A DNA stretch of 64,000 nucleotides, from assembly GCF_000296215.2 (NCBI RefSeq), contig NZ_CP013949.1, forward strand, positions 3,465,501-3,529,500. The letters run 5' to 3'. Position 1 is the first letter of the stretch. Every line of letters begins with the position of its first letter. The notes beneath the pieces were generated by a model that saw only the letters and a program-made list of their open reading frames with translations, was not told where the DNA came from and did no database searches. Positions 1 through 8,593 of this stretch are shown here, one piece after another. The position numbers and the translations under genes are program-made. This DNA is from Bradyrhizobium sp. CCGE-LA001. Its GTDB lineage: Bacteria > Pseudomonadota > Alphaproteobacteria > Rhizobiales > Xanthobacteraceae.

Positions 1-30
1 AGGTGAAGACGGGTAGGTAGCGCGCATTCT

Positions 31-116
31 CGTCATTGCGAGTGAAGCGGAGCAATCCAGCAACTTTCCGCGGAGGCACTCAGGATTGCTTCGTCGCTTC
101 GCTCCTCGCAATGACG
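31..116. repeat. Palindromic intergenic repeat
   Basis: The arm CGTCATTGCGAG at 31-42 is the exact reverse complement of CTCGCAATGACG at 105-116, and the inner arms (AGCAATCC / GGATTGCT) also pair. It lies immediately after the stop codon of the lipid A acyltransferase gene, so its transcript could fold and act as a 3' stabiliser or weak terminator. It belongs to the dispersed short palindromes common in Bradyrhizobium intergenic DNA. Confidence 0.8.
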
Positions 117-121
117 GAGCC

Positions 122-1054
122 TTACCGCCACCTGCGATGCAGCCAGAGCCACTGTTCGGGATGCTCGCGCACCCAACTCTCCACCACGCTGGTGATCGCC
201 TGCGTCGTGCCCTGGATGTCGATCTTGCCGTCGGCGTCGCGCACCGGCTGGATCTCCTCGGTGAGCTCGCCGCGGAAGCGGCCGCCGGGCAGGCGGATGA
301 TGCGGACGCCGTGGATCGGGCACTCGACCTGGCGCAAGAGCCGCGCCAGCATCGGATTGGCGCGGGTCTTGCGGCCGAAGAAGCTGACCTCGACGCCGGC
401 GGTCAAATACTGGTCGATCAGCATGGCGACGTGCTTGCCGTCCTTCAGCGCCTGCGCGAGCCGCAGCGGCGCGTCGCGGCCCGCCGGGATCAGTGTGCCC
501 ATGTTGACCTGGCGCATTTCCTGGATGATGCGGTCGGCGGAGGCGATGTTCGGCCGGCGATACAGGATCGCGGTATCCAACTCGTGCGCGACGGCGGCGA
601 GGGCCGGCACCTCCCAATTGGCGAGATGCGCGGCGAAGATCAGCGCCGGCTTGCCGTCGTCGCGGATCTGGTCGAACAGCTCGATGCTGCGCGGCGACAA
701 TTCGATCCGGCTGCTCTCCGGGTGGTCGCGGTCGTAGTCCCAGACGCGGTCGATATGGGCGAACTCGGCGCCGACACGGCCAAGATTGTCCCAGACGCCC
801 ATTAGGATCTGTTCGATTTCCTCCGGCGATTTCTCCGGAAAGGCTGCGGTGAGATTGGCGCGGCCGATGCGGTGCTCGCGCAGGCGCGGCCCGATCAGCT
901 TGACAGCCCGCGCGAAGAAATCCGAGGTCTTGGCCGGATCGAAATAGCGCGTGGTGCGCAGCATGCCGACGGTGGCGGCGCCGATCAGGCTGCCGCCGAT
1001 CGACTTTGCAGCTTCCCGCGCGCGGGCCTTCATCCTCGCAGGAAGCAGCGACAT
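122..1054 (-). CDS. lpxXL: Lipid A acyltransferase, very-long-chain type (LpxXL/HtrB family)
   Basis: This 310-residue inner-membrane-associated acyltransferase probably transfers a very-long-chain hydroxy acyl group from AcpXL to lipid A. The LpxL/HtrB-family HX4E motif is seen as HLANWE at residues 143-148, and residues 61-72 carry the family's HRxGRxNLxxAFP-like stretch. It is the last gene of the operon, with its start 8 bases after the fabF1XL stop. The assignment as LpxXL rather than a C12/C14 acyltransferase rests on the linkage to acpXL. In the rhizobial cluster known from Rhizobium and Sinorhizobium an alcohol dehydrogenase gene (adh2XL) lies just before lpxXL; it is absent here. Confidence 0.88.
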   Translation of the reverse strand: MSLLPARMKARAREAAKSIGGSLIGAATVGMLRTTRYFDPAKTSDFFARAVKLIGPRLREHRIGRANLTAAFPEKSPEEIEQILMGVWDNLGRVGAEFAHIDRVWDYDRDHPESSRIELSPRSIELFDQIRDDGKPALIFAAHLANWEVPALAAVAHELDTAILYRRPNIASADRIIQEMRQVNMGTLIPAGRDAPLRLAQALKDGKHVAMLIDQYLTAGVEVSFFGRKTRANPMLARLLRQVECPIHGVRIIRLPGGRFRGELTEEIQPVRDADGKIDIQGTTQAITSVVESWVREHPEQWLWLHRRWR

Positions 1055-1062
1055 GCGTCCGG

Positions 1063-2340
1063 TCAGGCCGGTTCGCGGGTCAGGATCAGCGAGGCGTTCT
1101 GGCCGCCGAAGCCGAACGAGTTCGACATCACGGCGGTGACGCGGGCATCGCGCGCCTTGTTGCCGACGACGTCGAACAGAATCGTCGGATCCGGCGTCTC
1201 GTAATTGATCGTCGGCGGGATGCGCTGATGCTCGAGCGTAAGCAGCGAGAAGATCGCCTCGACGGCGCCGGCGGCGGAGATGGTGTGGCCGACCATCGAC
1301 TTGTTCGAGGTGACCGGAATCTTCTGCGCGAGCTCGCCGAACACGGCCGAGGTCGTGTTGAACTCCATCTTGTCGTTTTCGGGCGTCGCGGTGCCGTGCG
1401 CGTTGATGTGGTCGATCTGGTCGGGCGTCATGCCCGCATCGGCCAGCGTCTTGTTCATGCAGCCGATGATCGGCTTCCCATCGGGAGACGAGCGGGTGCG
1501 ATGGAAGGAATCGGTGAGTTCGCCGCAGCCGGCGATCACGCCGAGGATCTTTGCGCCGCGCGCAGTTGCGGCCTCATAGCTTTCCAGCACGAGCGCACCG
1601 GCGCCTTCCGCCATGACGAAGCCGTCGCGATTCTTCGAGAAGGGGCGGGAGGCTGCCTGCGGCGGATCGTTCTGGGTCGACAGCGCCGAGAGCAGCGAGA
1701 AGCGCACCAGCGCTTCCGGATTCACGGTGCCGTCGGTCGCGACACACAGCGCGGCATCGGTCTCGCCGCGCCGGATTGCCTCGACACCGAGCTGGATCGA
1801 CGTGGCTCCGGACGCGCACGCGGTCGACAGCGAGATCGGCGAGCCCTTGGTGCCAAAGGTCTCGGCGAGGTGCGCGGCGACCGAGCCGAACATGAAGCGG
1901 TGATGATAGGCGCTGTACTTGCCGCCGCCGGAGATGCGCAGCAAATCGTCATAGTTGAAGTCGAGCGCACCGACGGCGCGGCCGAGCTCGCGGCGCTGCG
2001 GCCATTCGACCTCGACCGGAGCGACCGCGAGGAAGAGGGGACCGGGGAAATCGGCCTTGGCGCCGATGCCGGCCTGCGCGAGCGCTTCCTCGGTCACGAT
2101 CTCGGCCATCCGCTCGGAAAGGGCAGTGGAGGAGAACGGATCGACGCTGACGAAATCGACGGTGCCGGCCATCGTGGTCTTCAGCCCGTCGACCGGAAAG
2201 CGCGTGATGGTGCGGATGCCGGATTCGCCGGCGACGAGCCTAGCCCAATTGTCGGCCTTGCCGGCGCCGAGCGAGGTCATGATGCCCATGCCGGTGACGA
2301 CGACGACGGGACGCCCGAGTTTGTCGCGTGGTGCAGTCAT
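1063..2340 (-). CDS. fabF1XL: Beta-ketoacyl-ACP synthase II-like, catalytic partner (FabF1XL)
   Basis: This 425-residue condensing enzyme presumably elongates AcpXL-bound acyl chains toward C26-C28. The complete Cys-His-His triad is visible: C175 in STACASG, H315 in INAHGT and H352 in MVGHT. The chosen ATG at 2340 has a GGGGGA ribosome-binding site just upstream; an in-frame ATG at 2373 would add 11 residues. The gene follows fabF2XL by 46 bases. Its neighbour is a degenerate KS, so this is likely the active member of a heterodimer. Confident as KAS family; the chain-length role is inferred from the cluster. Confidence 0.9.
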   Translation of the reverse strand: MTAPRDKLGRPVVVVTGMGIMTSLGAGKADNWARLVAGESGIRTITRFPVDGLKTTMAGTVDFVSVDPFSSTALSERMAEIVTEEALAQAGIGAKADFPGPLFLAVAPVEVEWPQRRELGRAVGALDFNYDDLLRISGGGKYSAYHHRFMFGSVAAHLAETFGTKGSPISLSTACASGATSIQLGVEAIRRGETDAALCVATDGTVNPEALVRFSLLSALSTQNDPPQAASRPFSKNRDGFVMAEGAGALVLESYEAATARGAKILGVIAGCGELTDSFHRTRSSPDGKPIIGCMNKTLADAGMTPDQIDHINAHGTATPENDKMEFNTTSAVFGELAQKIPVTSNKSMVGHTISAAGAVEAIFSLLTLEHQRIPPTINYETPDPTILFDVVGNKARDARVTAVMSNSFGFGGQNASLILTREPA

Positions 2341-2386
2341 GTCGATCCCCCGATAGAGCTTAGCATCGGCCAAAGCGCGACGCGCT

Positions 2387-3595
2387 TCAGCTCACCGCCT
2401 CGACCAGCGCCATGCCTTCGCCGCGCCAGTGTCCGGCTCCCACCACAACAATCTGGGTGGGCGCGCCCTGCATTTCAATCTCGGTGCCCGTGGAATCGTT
2501 CGGCGGGAACAACGCGCCGCGCGAGATCGCCAGCGCGGCGAGCGCGATGCCGAGCGGGAACTGCGTCTCCATGGTGTGGCCAAACATCGTGCCGGTCGAG
2601 CGCACCGGGAGCTCCGCATGGTTCTTCAGGAAGCTGCGCTCCTCGCTCGTCGCCGGCTCCGCGCCGGTCGCGCCCGTGATGATGGCGCCCTTGCCGCCGC
2701 GCTTCGGCAGCTTGGCCCAAAGCTTTTCCAGCGTCGCCGTCATCTCGCCAGCCTGCTTTCGGCGCGCCAGATCTGCAACGACGCTCGACAGCTTCGCAAA
2801 CGGCTTTGCGCCGCGTGCTTCCGCATGCGCCCGCGATTCCAGCACCAGGAACGCGCCGGCCGAGCCTAGCGCGAAGCCGGGATGGTCCTTGCGCCCCCAT
2901 ACCGGTGCGAACTTGTCCTTCAGATTGAAGTCGCCGAATTCGTACAGCACCAGCAGGTCCTTGCGCTCGCCATTGTGCGAGCCGCCAACCAGCGCGATGT
3001 CGCTCTCGCCCGAGGCGATGCGCGCCAGCGCGATGCGGGCGGCGTCGGCGCCGGCCACCTCTTCGCCCATGAAAGTGCGCGAGGTGCCGCCGAGCCCGTG
3101 CACGATGGCGATGTTACCGGCGAGCAGGTTGGAGAGCTGGGCCAGGAACAGCGTCGGCCTGAGATCGCTCATCAGCCGCTCGTTGAGGAAGCCGGGCGCG
3201 TTGGCGCCCTTGGCCTCGGCGGTGAGCACGCCGGTATCGACGTTGAGGTCGCGCTCGCCGCCGCCTGCGGCGATCACCATGTCGATCTTCGACAGGATGT
3301 CCTTGTTGCCCTTGATCCCGGCGGAATCGAGTGCCAGGCCGGCGGCGTAGGTGCCGATGCGCTGCCAGGCTTCCATTTGGCGCTGATCGCCCTTTTTCGG
3401 AATCTGGCTGTCGAAAGACACCGGCATCAAGGGATGCACGACGTAGGGCGCAAAGCCCTTCTCGTCGACATTGATGCGCTTTTCCTGGAGCGCGGCCCAG
3501 TTGGCGTCCAGCCCCTCGCCGAGCGAGGTGGCGAGCCCAATGCCGGTGATCCAGACTTCCGTCTGGCCGGACGTCGTAACGGGAGTGTCAGTCAT
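2387..3595 (-). CDS. fabF2XL: Degenerate beta-ketoacyl synthase, FabF2XL (no nucleophile Cys)
   Basis: This 402-residue protein has the thiolase/KS fold but lacks key residues. The position expected for the nucleophile reads GGTSRTF (about residues 169-175) with no cysteine, and the usual INAHGT histidine is replaced by the TGATGAEP stretch. The second histidine survives in TMFGHTME. This pattern resembles the chain-length factor (KS-beta) of type II polyketide synthases rather than an independent condensing enzyme. Its ATG overlaps the stop of fabZXL by 4 bases, so translation is coupled. The name follows gene order in the rhizobial acpXL cluster. Confidence 0.85.
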   Translation of the reverse strand: MTDTPVTTSGQTEVWITGIGLATSLGEGLDANWAALQEKRINVDEKGFAPYVVHPLMPVSFDSQIPKKGDQRQMEAWQRIGTYAAGLALDSAGIKGNKDILSKIDMVIAAGGGERDLNVDTGVLTAEAKGANAPGFLNERLMSDLRPTLFLAQLSNLLAGNIAIVHGLGGTSRTFMGEEVAGADAARIALARIASGESDIALVGGSHNGERKDLLVLYEFGDFNLKDKFAPVWGRKDHPGFALGSAGAFLVLESRAHAEARGAKPFAKLSSVVADLARRKQAGEMTATLEKLWAKLPKRGGKGAIITGATGAEPATSEERSFLKNHAELPVRSTGTMFGHTMETQFPLGIALAALAISRGALFPPNDSTGTEIEMQGAPTQIVVVGAGHWRGEGMALVEAVS

Positions 3596-4062
3596 GGCGA
3601 TACGGCCTGTTGCGGAAAGCCGACGCGTTTGGCGATCGCGTCCATGTGTCCGCGCATATCCGCATTGGGGAACGGGATCTGTGTGAAGGTGAGGGTCGAG
3701 TTGGCGCGCAGCTTGCCGCCGACCCGGATCTTGGCTTCGGTCACTGCATAACCCGAACCCTGATGGGACAGGATCGCCTCGATACTCATGACGTCACCGG
3801 GGAAAACCGAGCCGCGGACCTTGGCCTCCTTCACGGCGGCGAGGATCGGCATGCGCTCGAACTTCAGCATTCCGAGCTGCAGCCAACCCGAAGCCTGTGC
3901 CATCGATTCGATCAGGAGCACGCCGGGCATCAAGGGATAACCCGGGAAGTGTCCCTCGAAGATGGTGCTTGCGTTCGGAACCTGGGCCTCGACGACAATC
4001 GTCTTCTCGTCGACGTTGAGGTCGACGATCCGATCGATCATGTGGAAGTATTCGAGTTGCAT
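3592..4062 (-). CDS. fabZXL: 3-hydroxyacyl-ACP dehydratase FabZXL
   Basis: A 156-residue hot-dog-fold dehydratase. The FabZ active site is clear: GHFPGYPLMPGVLLIE, with the catalytic His and Glu, near residues 37-52. It should dehydrate 3-hydroxyacyl chains on AcpXL during very-long-chain elongation. It starts 10 bases after the acpXL stop and overlaps fabF2XL by 4 bases, within a tight five-gene operon. A housekeeping FabZ is not excluded by sequence alone, but the neighbours argue for the XL role. Confidence 0.9.
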   Translation of the reverse strand: MQLEYFHMIDRIVDLNVDEKTIVVEAQVPNASTIFEGHFPGYPLMPGVLLIESMAQASGWLQLGMLKFERMPILAAVKEAKVRGSVFPGDVMSIEAILSHQGSGYAVTEAKIRVGGKLRANSTLTFTQIPFPNADMRGHMDAIAKRVGFPQQAVSP

Positions 4063-4072
4063 GGCTGCGCGC

Positions 4073-4360
4073 TTAGGCGCTCGCGCCCTTGGCCGCGACG
4101 AGCTCGTCGATGCGCGCGCACAGGTTCTTCAATACGAAATACTGCTCGGTGGTGGCCTTGCCGTCGTTGACCTCCTGGGTCCACTTCTCCAGCGGCAGCT
4201 TGATGCCGAACTGCTTGTCGATCGCGAAGGCGATATCGAGGAAATCGAGGCTGTCGATGCCGAGATCGTCGATGGCATGGCTATCCGGCGTGATCGTGTC
4301 GCGCGGGATGTCGCAGGTTTCAGCGATGATCGTGGCGACCTGATCGAATGTGGAAGACAT
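4073..4360 (-). CDS. acpXL: Acyl carrier protein AcpXL
   Basis: A 95-residue acyl carrier protein, longer than the housekeeping AcpP (about 78 residues), as is typical for AcpXL. The phosphopantetheine site is S37 in the motif GIDSLDFLD. It carries the growing very-long-chain fatty acid that LpxXL passes to lipid A. The ATG at 4360 is used; a GTG one codon upstream is also in frame. First gene of the minus-strand operon, so the promoter should lie in 4361-4480. Confidence 0.93.
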   Translation of the reverse strand: MSSTFDQVATIIAETCDIPRDTITPDSHAIDDLGIDSLDFLDIAFAIDKQFGIKLPLEKWTQEVNDGKATTEQYFVLKNLCARIDELVAAKGASA

Positions 4361-4582
4361 CACTAAGCCTTTGATATATTGGGGATATTTGTCAGATTTC
4401 CAGAGTGGCGCGGGTGGGTGGGCATCGCGCCCTGATGACGCCCTCTAACCCCCCTCTGGCCGGGTCGAAAGCCCGTATATCGGAGCGCCGCCCTGAGTTC
4501 AATGGAGCCGGGCAAGCGGAGGGACAGGGCTGGGGATGCCTGCCGCGGCTCCTCCCGGCGAGGGACGGGCGGCGAGCCTGAC
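4361..4582. other. Intergenic region upstream of acpXL
   Basis: This 222-base stretch has no convincing gene. The AT-richer part next to acpXL (about 4365-4400) is the likely promoter area for the minus-strand operon, but I cannot define -35 and -10 boxes with confidence. Confidence 0.4.
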
Positions 4583-4924
4583 CTAAATGTGCGGTGTCGT
4601 AATCTTGAGGCAGTCTCGGCGGCCCATCAGCACGCAATCCTGGGTCCGGCGCAGCTCGGCGATGCTCACCGCGAGCCAGATCCCGATCGCGGTCAGGGCA
4701 ATAGTGAAGGCGAGCGCCGCGATGTTCGCGAGCATGCGATGGCGATATTCGTTTGGTTCACTGCGGGGCTGCTCGTAGCGGGACAGGTCGAGCGGCTCAG
4801 GCGCGGAGCGCAGTGGCTGCACAGTGCCGCTGCCCCGGCGAATGGTGGGGGAAGGCGAGGTGCGCGGCCTGAACTGGAGCACCCGGTGCTCGTCATCAGA
4901 GCTTATGGGCCGCTGGGTTTTCAT
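4583..4924 (-). CDS. Hypothetical single-pass membrane protein
   Basis: A 113-residue protein with a hydrophilic, proline- and arginine-rich N-terminal half and one hydrophobic segment near residues 66-90 (MLANIAALAFTIALTAIGIW), followed by a short charged tail with two cysteines. No known domain recognised. It has its own transcription unit upstream of the acpXL operon on the same strand. Function unknown; a bitopic inner-membrane protein with a cytoplasmic N-terminus is the simplest reading. Confidence 0.65.
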   Translation of the reverse strand: MKTQRPISSDDEHRVLQFRPRTSPSPTIRRGSGTVQPLRSAPEPLDLSRYEQPRSEPNEYRHRMLANIAALAFTIALTAIGIWLAVSIAELRRTQDCVLMGRRDCLKITTPHI

Positions 4925-5250
4925 GGGGCGAGGATCACTCCGAAGCAGCGATTTTTAGATAGCACACGTGACGAACCCGTTGCAGAAAATCTTCTCAACG
5001 CGGACGTGTATTGTCTGTTCGCACTATTTTGCATAGCGCCTGCTCAATGCCCGCGGGGCCGGCTGCAACGCTGTCGGGAAAGCGCGGGGTTTCGTCGCAA
5101 CAATGGCCGGGACGCTCGCGCCTCTGCATTGCAGACCACATCGGCTTGTGATCTCCGCGCACAACCCAACACGTTTTGCTGCCCCAAGGCCCATGGCATA
5201 GTCCAGGGAACCGATCCGCCGACTGCAACGATGTAAGGGACCGTTCGACC
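4925..5250. other. Divergent intergenic region, no gene seen
   Basis: 326 bases between a minus-strand hypothetical and the ParB-like gene. Reading frames here are shadows extending from neighbours and lack ribosome-binding sites. It must hold both divergent promoters; I see no clear operator or hairpin. Confidence 0.4.
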
Positions 5251-5874
5251 ATGACCAATCCACGCGAGCCGAGAGTGCATCCGGTCCCGATCCTGTCGCT
5301 TCGGCCCACGCAGATGACGGTCGGCATGCGCGAGGTCAAGGAGAAACGCAAGCGCTGGCGTCAGCACGACGGGAAGAAGCAGGCCGACCTGCTCGGCAAG
5401 CACATGATTCCCGTCGTGTACGGGCCGGATGAGCGCTATTACGTCATCGATCACCACCATCTCGGCCGCGCGCTGCACGACGAGGGCGTCAAGGAGGTGC
5501 TGGTGACCGTGATCGGCGACCTCCGAATGGTCGAGCGCGAGGCCTTCTGGGGCGTCATGGACAACAAGCGCTGGGTCTACCCTTACGATGCCAAAGGCGA
5601 GAGGCGGCCGTTCCGCGACCTGCCGAAATCGGTCGCCGACCTCAAGGACGACCCCTTTCGCAGTCTTGCGGGCGAGCTCCGCCGCATCGGTGGCTTCGCC
5701 AAGGATACGACGCCGTTCTCGGAATTCCTGTGGGCCGACTATCTGCGCCGAAAGCTCTCGCGCAAGCTGATCAATGCCGATTTCGGCAAGGCCATCGAGA
5801 AGGCCATGGCTTCGGCCAAAAGCCAGGATGCGATCTATCTGCCGGGCTGGTGCGGACCGGCGGACGACGATTAG
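5251..5874 (+). CDS. ParB-like nuclease-fold protein (ParBc_2 family)
   Basis: A 207-residue protein resembling the putative ParB-like nuclease family (ParBc_2). Near the N-terminus it has the ParB/Srx-like pattern of a short strand (HPVPILSLRPTQMTVG), a basic helix (KEKRKRWRQH) and then YYVIDHHHLGRAL, a histidine-rich stretch in the place where ParB has its nucleotide-binding GxHR box. No HTH or dimerisation domain follows, so it is not a chromosome-partitioning ParB. The ATG at 5251 is preceded by GGGACC; frames reaching further upstream have no ribosome-binding site. Role unknown. Confidence 0.75.
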   Translation: MTNPREPRVHPVPILSLRPTQMTVGMREVKEKRKRWRQHDGKKQADLLGKHMIPVVYGPDERYYVIDHHHLGRALHDEGVKEVLVTVIGDLRMVEREAFWGVMDNKRWVYPYDAKGERRPFRDLPKSVADLKDDPFRSLAGELRRIGGFAKDTTPFSEFLWADYLRRKLSRKLINADFGKAIEKAMASAKSQDAIYLPGWCGPADDD

Positions 5875-5880
5875 GCGCGA

Positions 5881-6036
5881 TCAGTCGCGCTGGAAGATCT
5901 TGGCGCCGGGATAGACGCGCCGGGCATAATTCACGACCAGGGCGCGGTCCTGGGTTTCCAAGAACGGCGTTCGGATCTGACACGATCCGACGATGAGGTG
6001 CCATAGACCATTGAGCTTTCGGATCACGACGTTCAT
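5881..6036 (-). CDS. Small hypothetical protein, 51 aa
   Basis: An ATG-to-TGA frame of 51 codons (starts MNVVIRKLNGLWHL, ends AKIFQRD). It is convergent with the ParB-like gene, 6 bases from its stop. Its composition is that of a small folded basic protein, with no signal or membrane segment. It is supported by normal codon use and position but has no recognised family. Confidence 0.5.
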   Translation of the reverse strand: MNVVIRKLNGLWHLIVGSCQIRTPFLETQDRALVVNYARRVYPGAKIFQRD

Positions 6037-6247
6037 TTGAGCAGTCCTTGATCACTCCACTTGTCAGCAGATGCTGCGGCCGCCGCAAGACAGCGGCGAT
6101 ACTTGTTAGTTGGTTACGGCCCCGGCTTTGATAAGCCCGATCCCATCACAGGCGCTTGAGCGAAACCAACTTCCGTGGCGATGAAACCGTCCTGAAACAG
6201 AGCGGGCCCATCTCTTTGTGGTAGTCGAGCTGACACAGGAGGCCAAC

Positions 6248-6391
6248 ATGCGCCGTCTGGTTTTCGCCATTGCCTTGCTCGCGGTCGCTTCAGCAGGGAT
6301 TTCGGCATCGTTCGCGGCGGTTCACCACGCCAAGACGCTGACGTTCTCCGAGCGCTTTGCGCCGGCGCTCGCGTTGATGAGCAAGCGCTAG
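6248..6391 (+). CDS. Small secreted hypothetical protein, 47 aa
   Basis: ATG at 6248 preceded by an AGGAGG ribosome-binding site at 6236-6241. The product begins MRRLVFAIALLAVASAG, a standard Sec signal peptide with possible cleavage after ASFA (about residue 23), leaving a short mature peptide of about 24 residues. Too short for family assignment. The signal peptide plus a good ribosome-binding site argue it is real. Confidence 0.6.
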   Translation: MRRLVFAIALLAVASAGISASFAAVHHAKTLTFSERFAPALALMSKR

Positions 6392-6568
6392 AGCCGCATC
6401 CGCCGGCTTGGTTTCAATTCCGCGTCAGATTGGCGCTGGGACTCTTGATGTGTCGCAAATCCCTGCCGGCCTGGACGGCTACGATGGCGACGCATGAGGG
6501 GCGAGAAGCGCATTGCGGCCAATGCGAGAGCACGCGGGCTCCGGTCATGCTGAGCCGGAGACGCGACG

Positions 6569-6736
6569 ATGAGCCTGATCCTACGCCTTCTATTCGTTGT
6601 TGCCGGCGCCATCACGGCGCTGTTCGTCGCGCGGGATGCACTGAACTTCACCATCATCCAGACCTTCGTCGCCATCCTGCTCGTGACGGCCGTCCTGCTC
6701 GCCGGCAGCCTCTGGAGCCTGCGGCGGAAGACGTGA
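6569..6736 (+). CDS. Small two-segment membrane protein, 55 aa
   Basis: A 55-residue protein beginning MSLILRLLFVVAGAITALFV with two hydrophobic segments (about residues 2-20 and 29-49) and a basic C-terminus (LRRKT), consistent with a small inner-membrane hairpin. A GGAG box lies about 10 bases before the ATG. No family recognised. Confidence 0.5.
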   Translation: MSLILRLLFVVAGAITALFVARDALNFTIIQTFVAILLVTAVLLAGSLWSLRRKT

Positions 6737-6853
6737 GCGGCACGAGAGCGTGAGCCGCGCTGAGGGCTAGATTCTCAGGCGTAGCGATCTTGGCGTGGGT
6801 CCCGGCTCTGCGCAGCAGCGTGCACGCTGCTGCGCGTCCGGGACATCAGCGGC

Positions 6854-8593
6854 TTACCGCAACGGCTTCTTCAGCAGCGAGAAGCGATCGGGATCGAGGC
6901 CCATCGAGGGCTGCAGCATCGGGGCCTCGACGTTGGAAAGCGTCTTGGCGGGCGGCGCCGAGAACACCGGATCGTTCGGCACGTCGCGCTGCGAGGTGGC
7001 GCCGCGCCAGCGCTCCAGCACGGCACCGACGAAATGCATGTCGTGGCCGGAGGTGACGGACGGCACGCTCGAGATGGTGGCCTCGCCGCGCGGCAATTGA
7101 TGCGGCGGCACTTCCTTGAAGCGCAGCCTCGTCGGCAGTGCGACGCCTTCGCCGAAGGCCAACACCTCGCGGGTACCGAGCGAAGGCACGAAGGAGAGCA
7201 GGTTCGCGGCGGCGTCCGACACGGCGGCACGCAGCAGCGCCTGGTCGCGGTCGTTGGCAAGGCGCATCGTGAACAGCGTGTTGCACTGGGAGATGATGGT
7301 GGCGTCGAGCTCTGCGGGCCGCTGCGTGATCAGGCCGAGATAGACGCCGTATTTGCGGCCCTCCTTGGCGATGCGCGACACCGCCTTGCGGGTCGGGCCG
7401 AAGCCGATGTTGCGGTCGGCGGAGGCATAGCGGTGCGCTTCCTCGCAGACGAACAGCAGCGGCGAGACGCCGTCGCTCCACAGGCCGAAATCGAAGGCCA
7501 TGCGGCACAGCACCGAGACGACGGAATCGATGACCTCGGCCGGGAAGCCGGCGAGCTGCATCACCGTCATCGGCTTGCCGTTGGCCGGCAGGCGGAACAG
7601 ATGGCTGATGACCTCGGCCATGGTGTCGCCGCCGACATTGGCATTGTCGAACATGAAGGTGTAGCGCGGGTCGTTGCGCACGGCCTCGATGCGCGAGATC
7701 AGCTTGTGATAGATGATGCGCGAGGAGCGATTTTCCAATTTGCCCATGCGCTCGTCGATCAGCGATAAGAGGTCGACCAGGCGATAGGGCACCGGCGTGT
7801 CGACGGTGTAGCCGATCTGCTTGGGATCGATGCGCTTGAGACCGATGCGGTCGGCGTTCTGGTATTGGGTATAGACGCCCTTGGCGAGCGGGATCACCTC
7901 GGCGAGGATGTCGAGCTCCTCGGGCACGCCGGCGCGGCCGCCGAACAGCACGTCGACGATTTCCTCGAAATTGAACAGCCAGAACGGCAGCTTCAGGTTC
8001 CGCGGATTGAGCACCAGCGCGCGGTCGCCGAAGCAGCGGCCATATTCGTTGTGCACGTCGAGCAGGAAGATGCGCAGGTTCGGCCGTGCCTTCAGGATCT
8101 CGTTGAGCAACAGCGAGACGCCGGTCGATTTGCCGACGCCGGTCGATCCCAGCACCGCGAAGTGCTTGGACAGCATTTCCTCGACGTCGACATAGGCGAC
8201 GACCGAACGGTCCTGCTGCAGGAAACCGACATTGATCTGGTCCGACCCGGTCGGCGCGTAGATCGTGCGCAGCTCCTGGCTCGTGATCAGGTCGACGGCA
8301 TCGCCGATGGTCGGATAATTGGTGACGCCACGCTGGAATTTGGCCTTGTCGGCGGCATTGAGGATTTCGCCGAGCAGGTCGACCGAGGCGATCGCGATGT
8401 AATTGTCGTTGCCCGACAGGTTTTCGCAGGAGACCTCGGTGATCATCGCGACGATGACCGAGCTAGCGCAGCGGATACTGACGAAGCGGCCGACGGTCGC
8501 CCGAACCTCCGAGACCGGCATCCGGCTTTCCGCCAGAAGCCCGACCCGGGCCAGCGACCCGCGAACCGAAATCACGCGTCCAAAGGATGTCAC
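6854..8593 (-). CDS. HerA-like DUF87 ATPase
   Basis: About 579 residues. Walker A GSTGVGKSTG lies near residues 149-158 and Walker B (LLFVCEEAH) in the C-terminal half, with an R-finger-like region after it. The N-terminal beta-rich part fits the HerA barrel (HAS) domain. HerA-type ATPases are hexameric DNA translocases; in bacteria they often work with a NurA nuclease or in defence modules, but no nuclease gene is adjacent here. The start is uncertain: GTG at 8593 (MTSFGRVISVRG) is preferred, TTG at 8617 also possible; there is no nearby ATG. Confidence 0.8.
   Translation of the reverse strand: MTSFGRVISVRGSLARVGLLAESRMPVSEVRATVGRFVSIRCASSVIVAMITEVSCENLSGNDNYIAIASVDLLGEILNAADKAKFQRGVTNYPTIGDAVDLITSQELRTIYAPTGSDQINVGFLQQDRSVVAYVDVEEMLSKHFAVLGSTGVGKSTGVSLLLNEILKARPNLRIFLLDVHNEYGRCFGDRALVLNPRNLKLPFWLFNFEEIVDVLFGGRAGVPEELDILAEVIPLAKGVYTQYQNADRIGLKRIDPKQIGYTVDTPVPYRLVDLLSLIDERMGKLENRSSRIIYHKLISRIEAVRNDPRYTFMFDNANVGGDTMAEVISHLFRLPANGKPMTVMQLAGFPAEVIDSVVSVLCRMAFDFGLWSDGVSPLLFVCEEAHRYASADRNIGFGPTRKAVSRIAKEGRKYGVYLGLITQRPAELDATIISQCNTLFTMRLANDRDQALLRAAVSDAAANLLSFVPSLGTREVLAFGEGVALPTRLRFKEVPPHQLPRGEATISSVPSVTSGHDMHFVGAVLERWRGATSQRDVPNDPVFSAPPAKTLSNVEAPMLQPSMGLDPDRFSLLKKPLR

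Noticed and set aside
31..116. Possible CRISPR or insertion-sequence terminal repeats
   Set aside because: A single palindrome with no spaced array, transposase or target duplication; the same holds for 10073-10203, 18761-18875 and 63813-63870.
1006..2679. 557-codon plus-strand frame opposite fabF1XL
   Set aside because: Shadow of the high-GC ketosynthase genes on the minus strand; Arg/Asp-rich composition and no domain.
5251..5874. Chromosome or plasmid partition locus (ParB)
   Set aside because: No HTH domain, no ParA neighbour and no parS-like palindrome; only the nuclease-like fold is shared.
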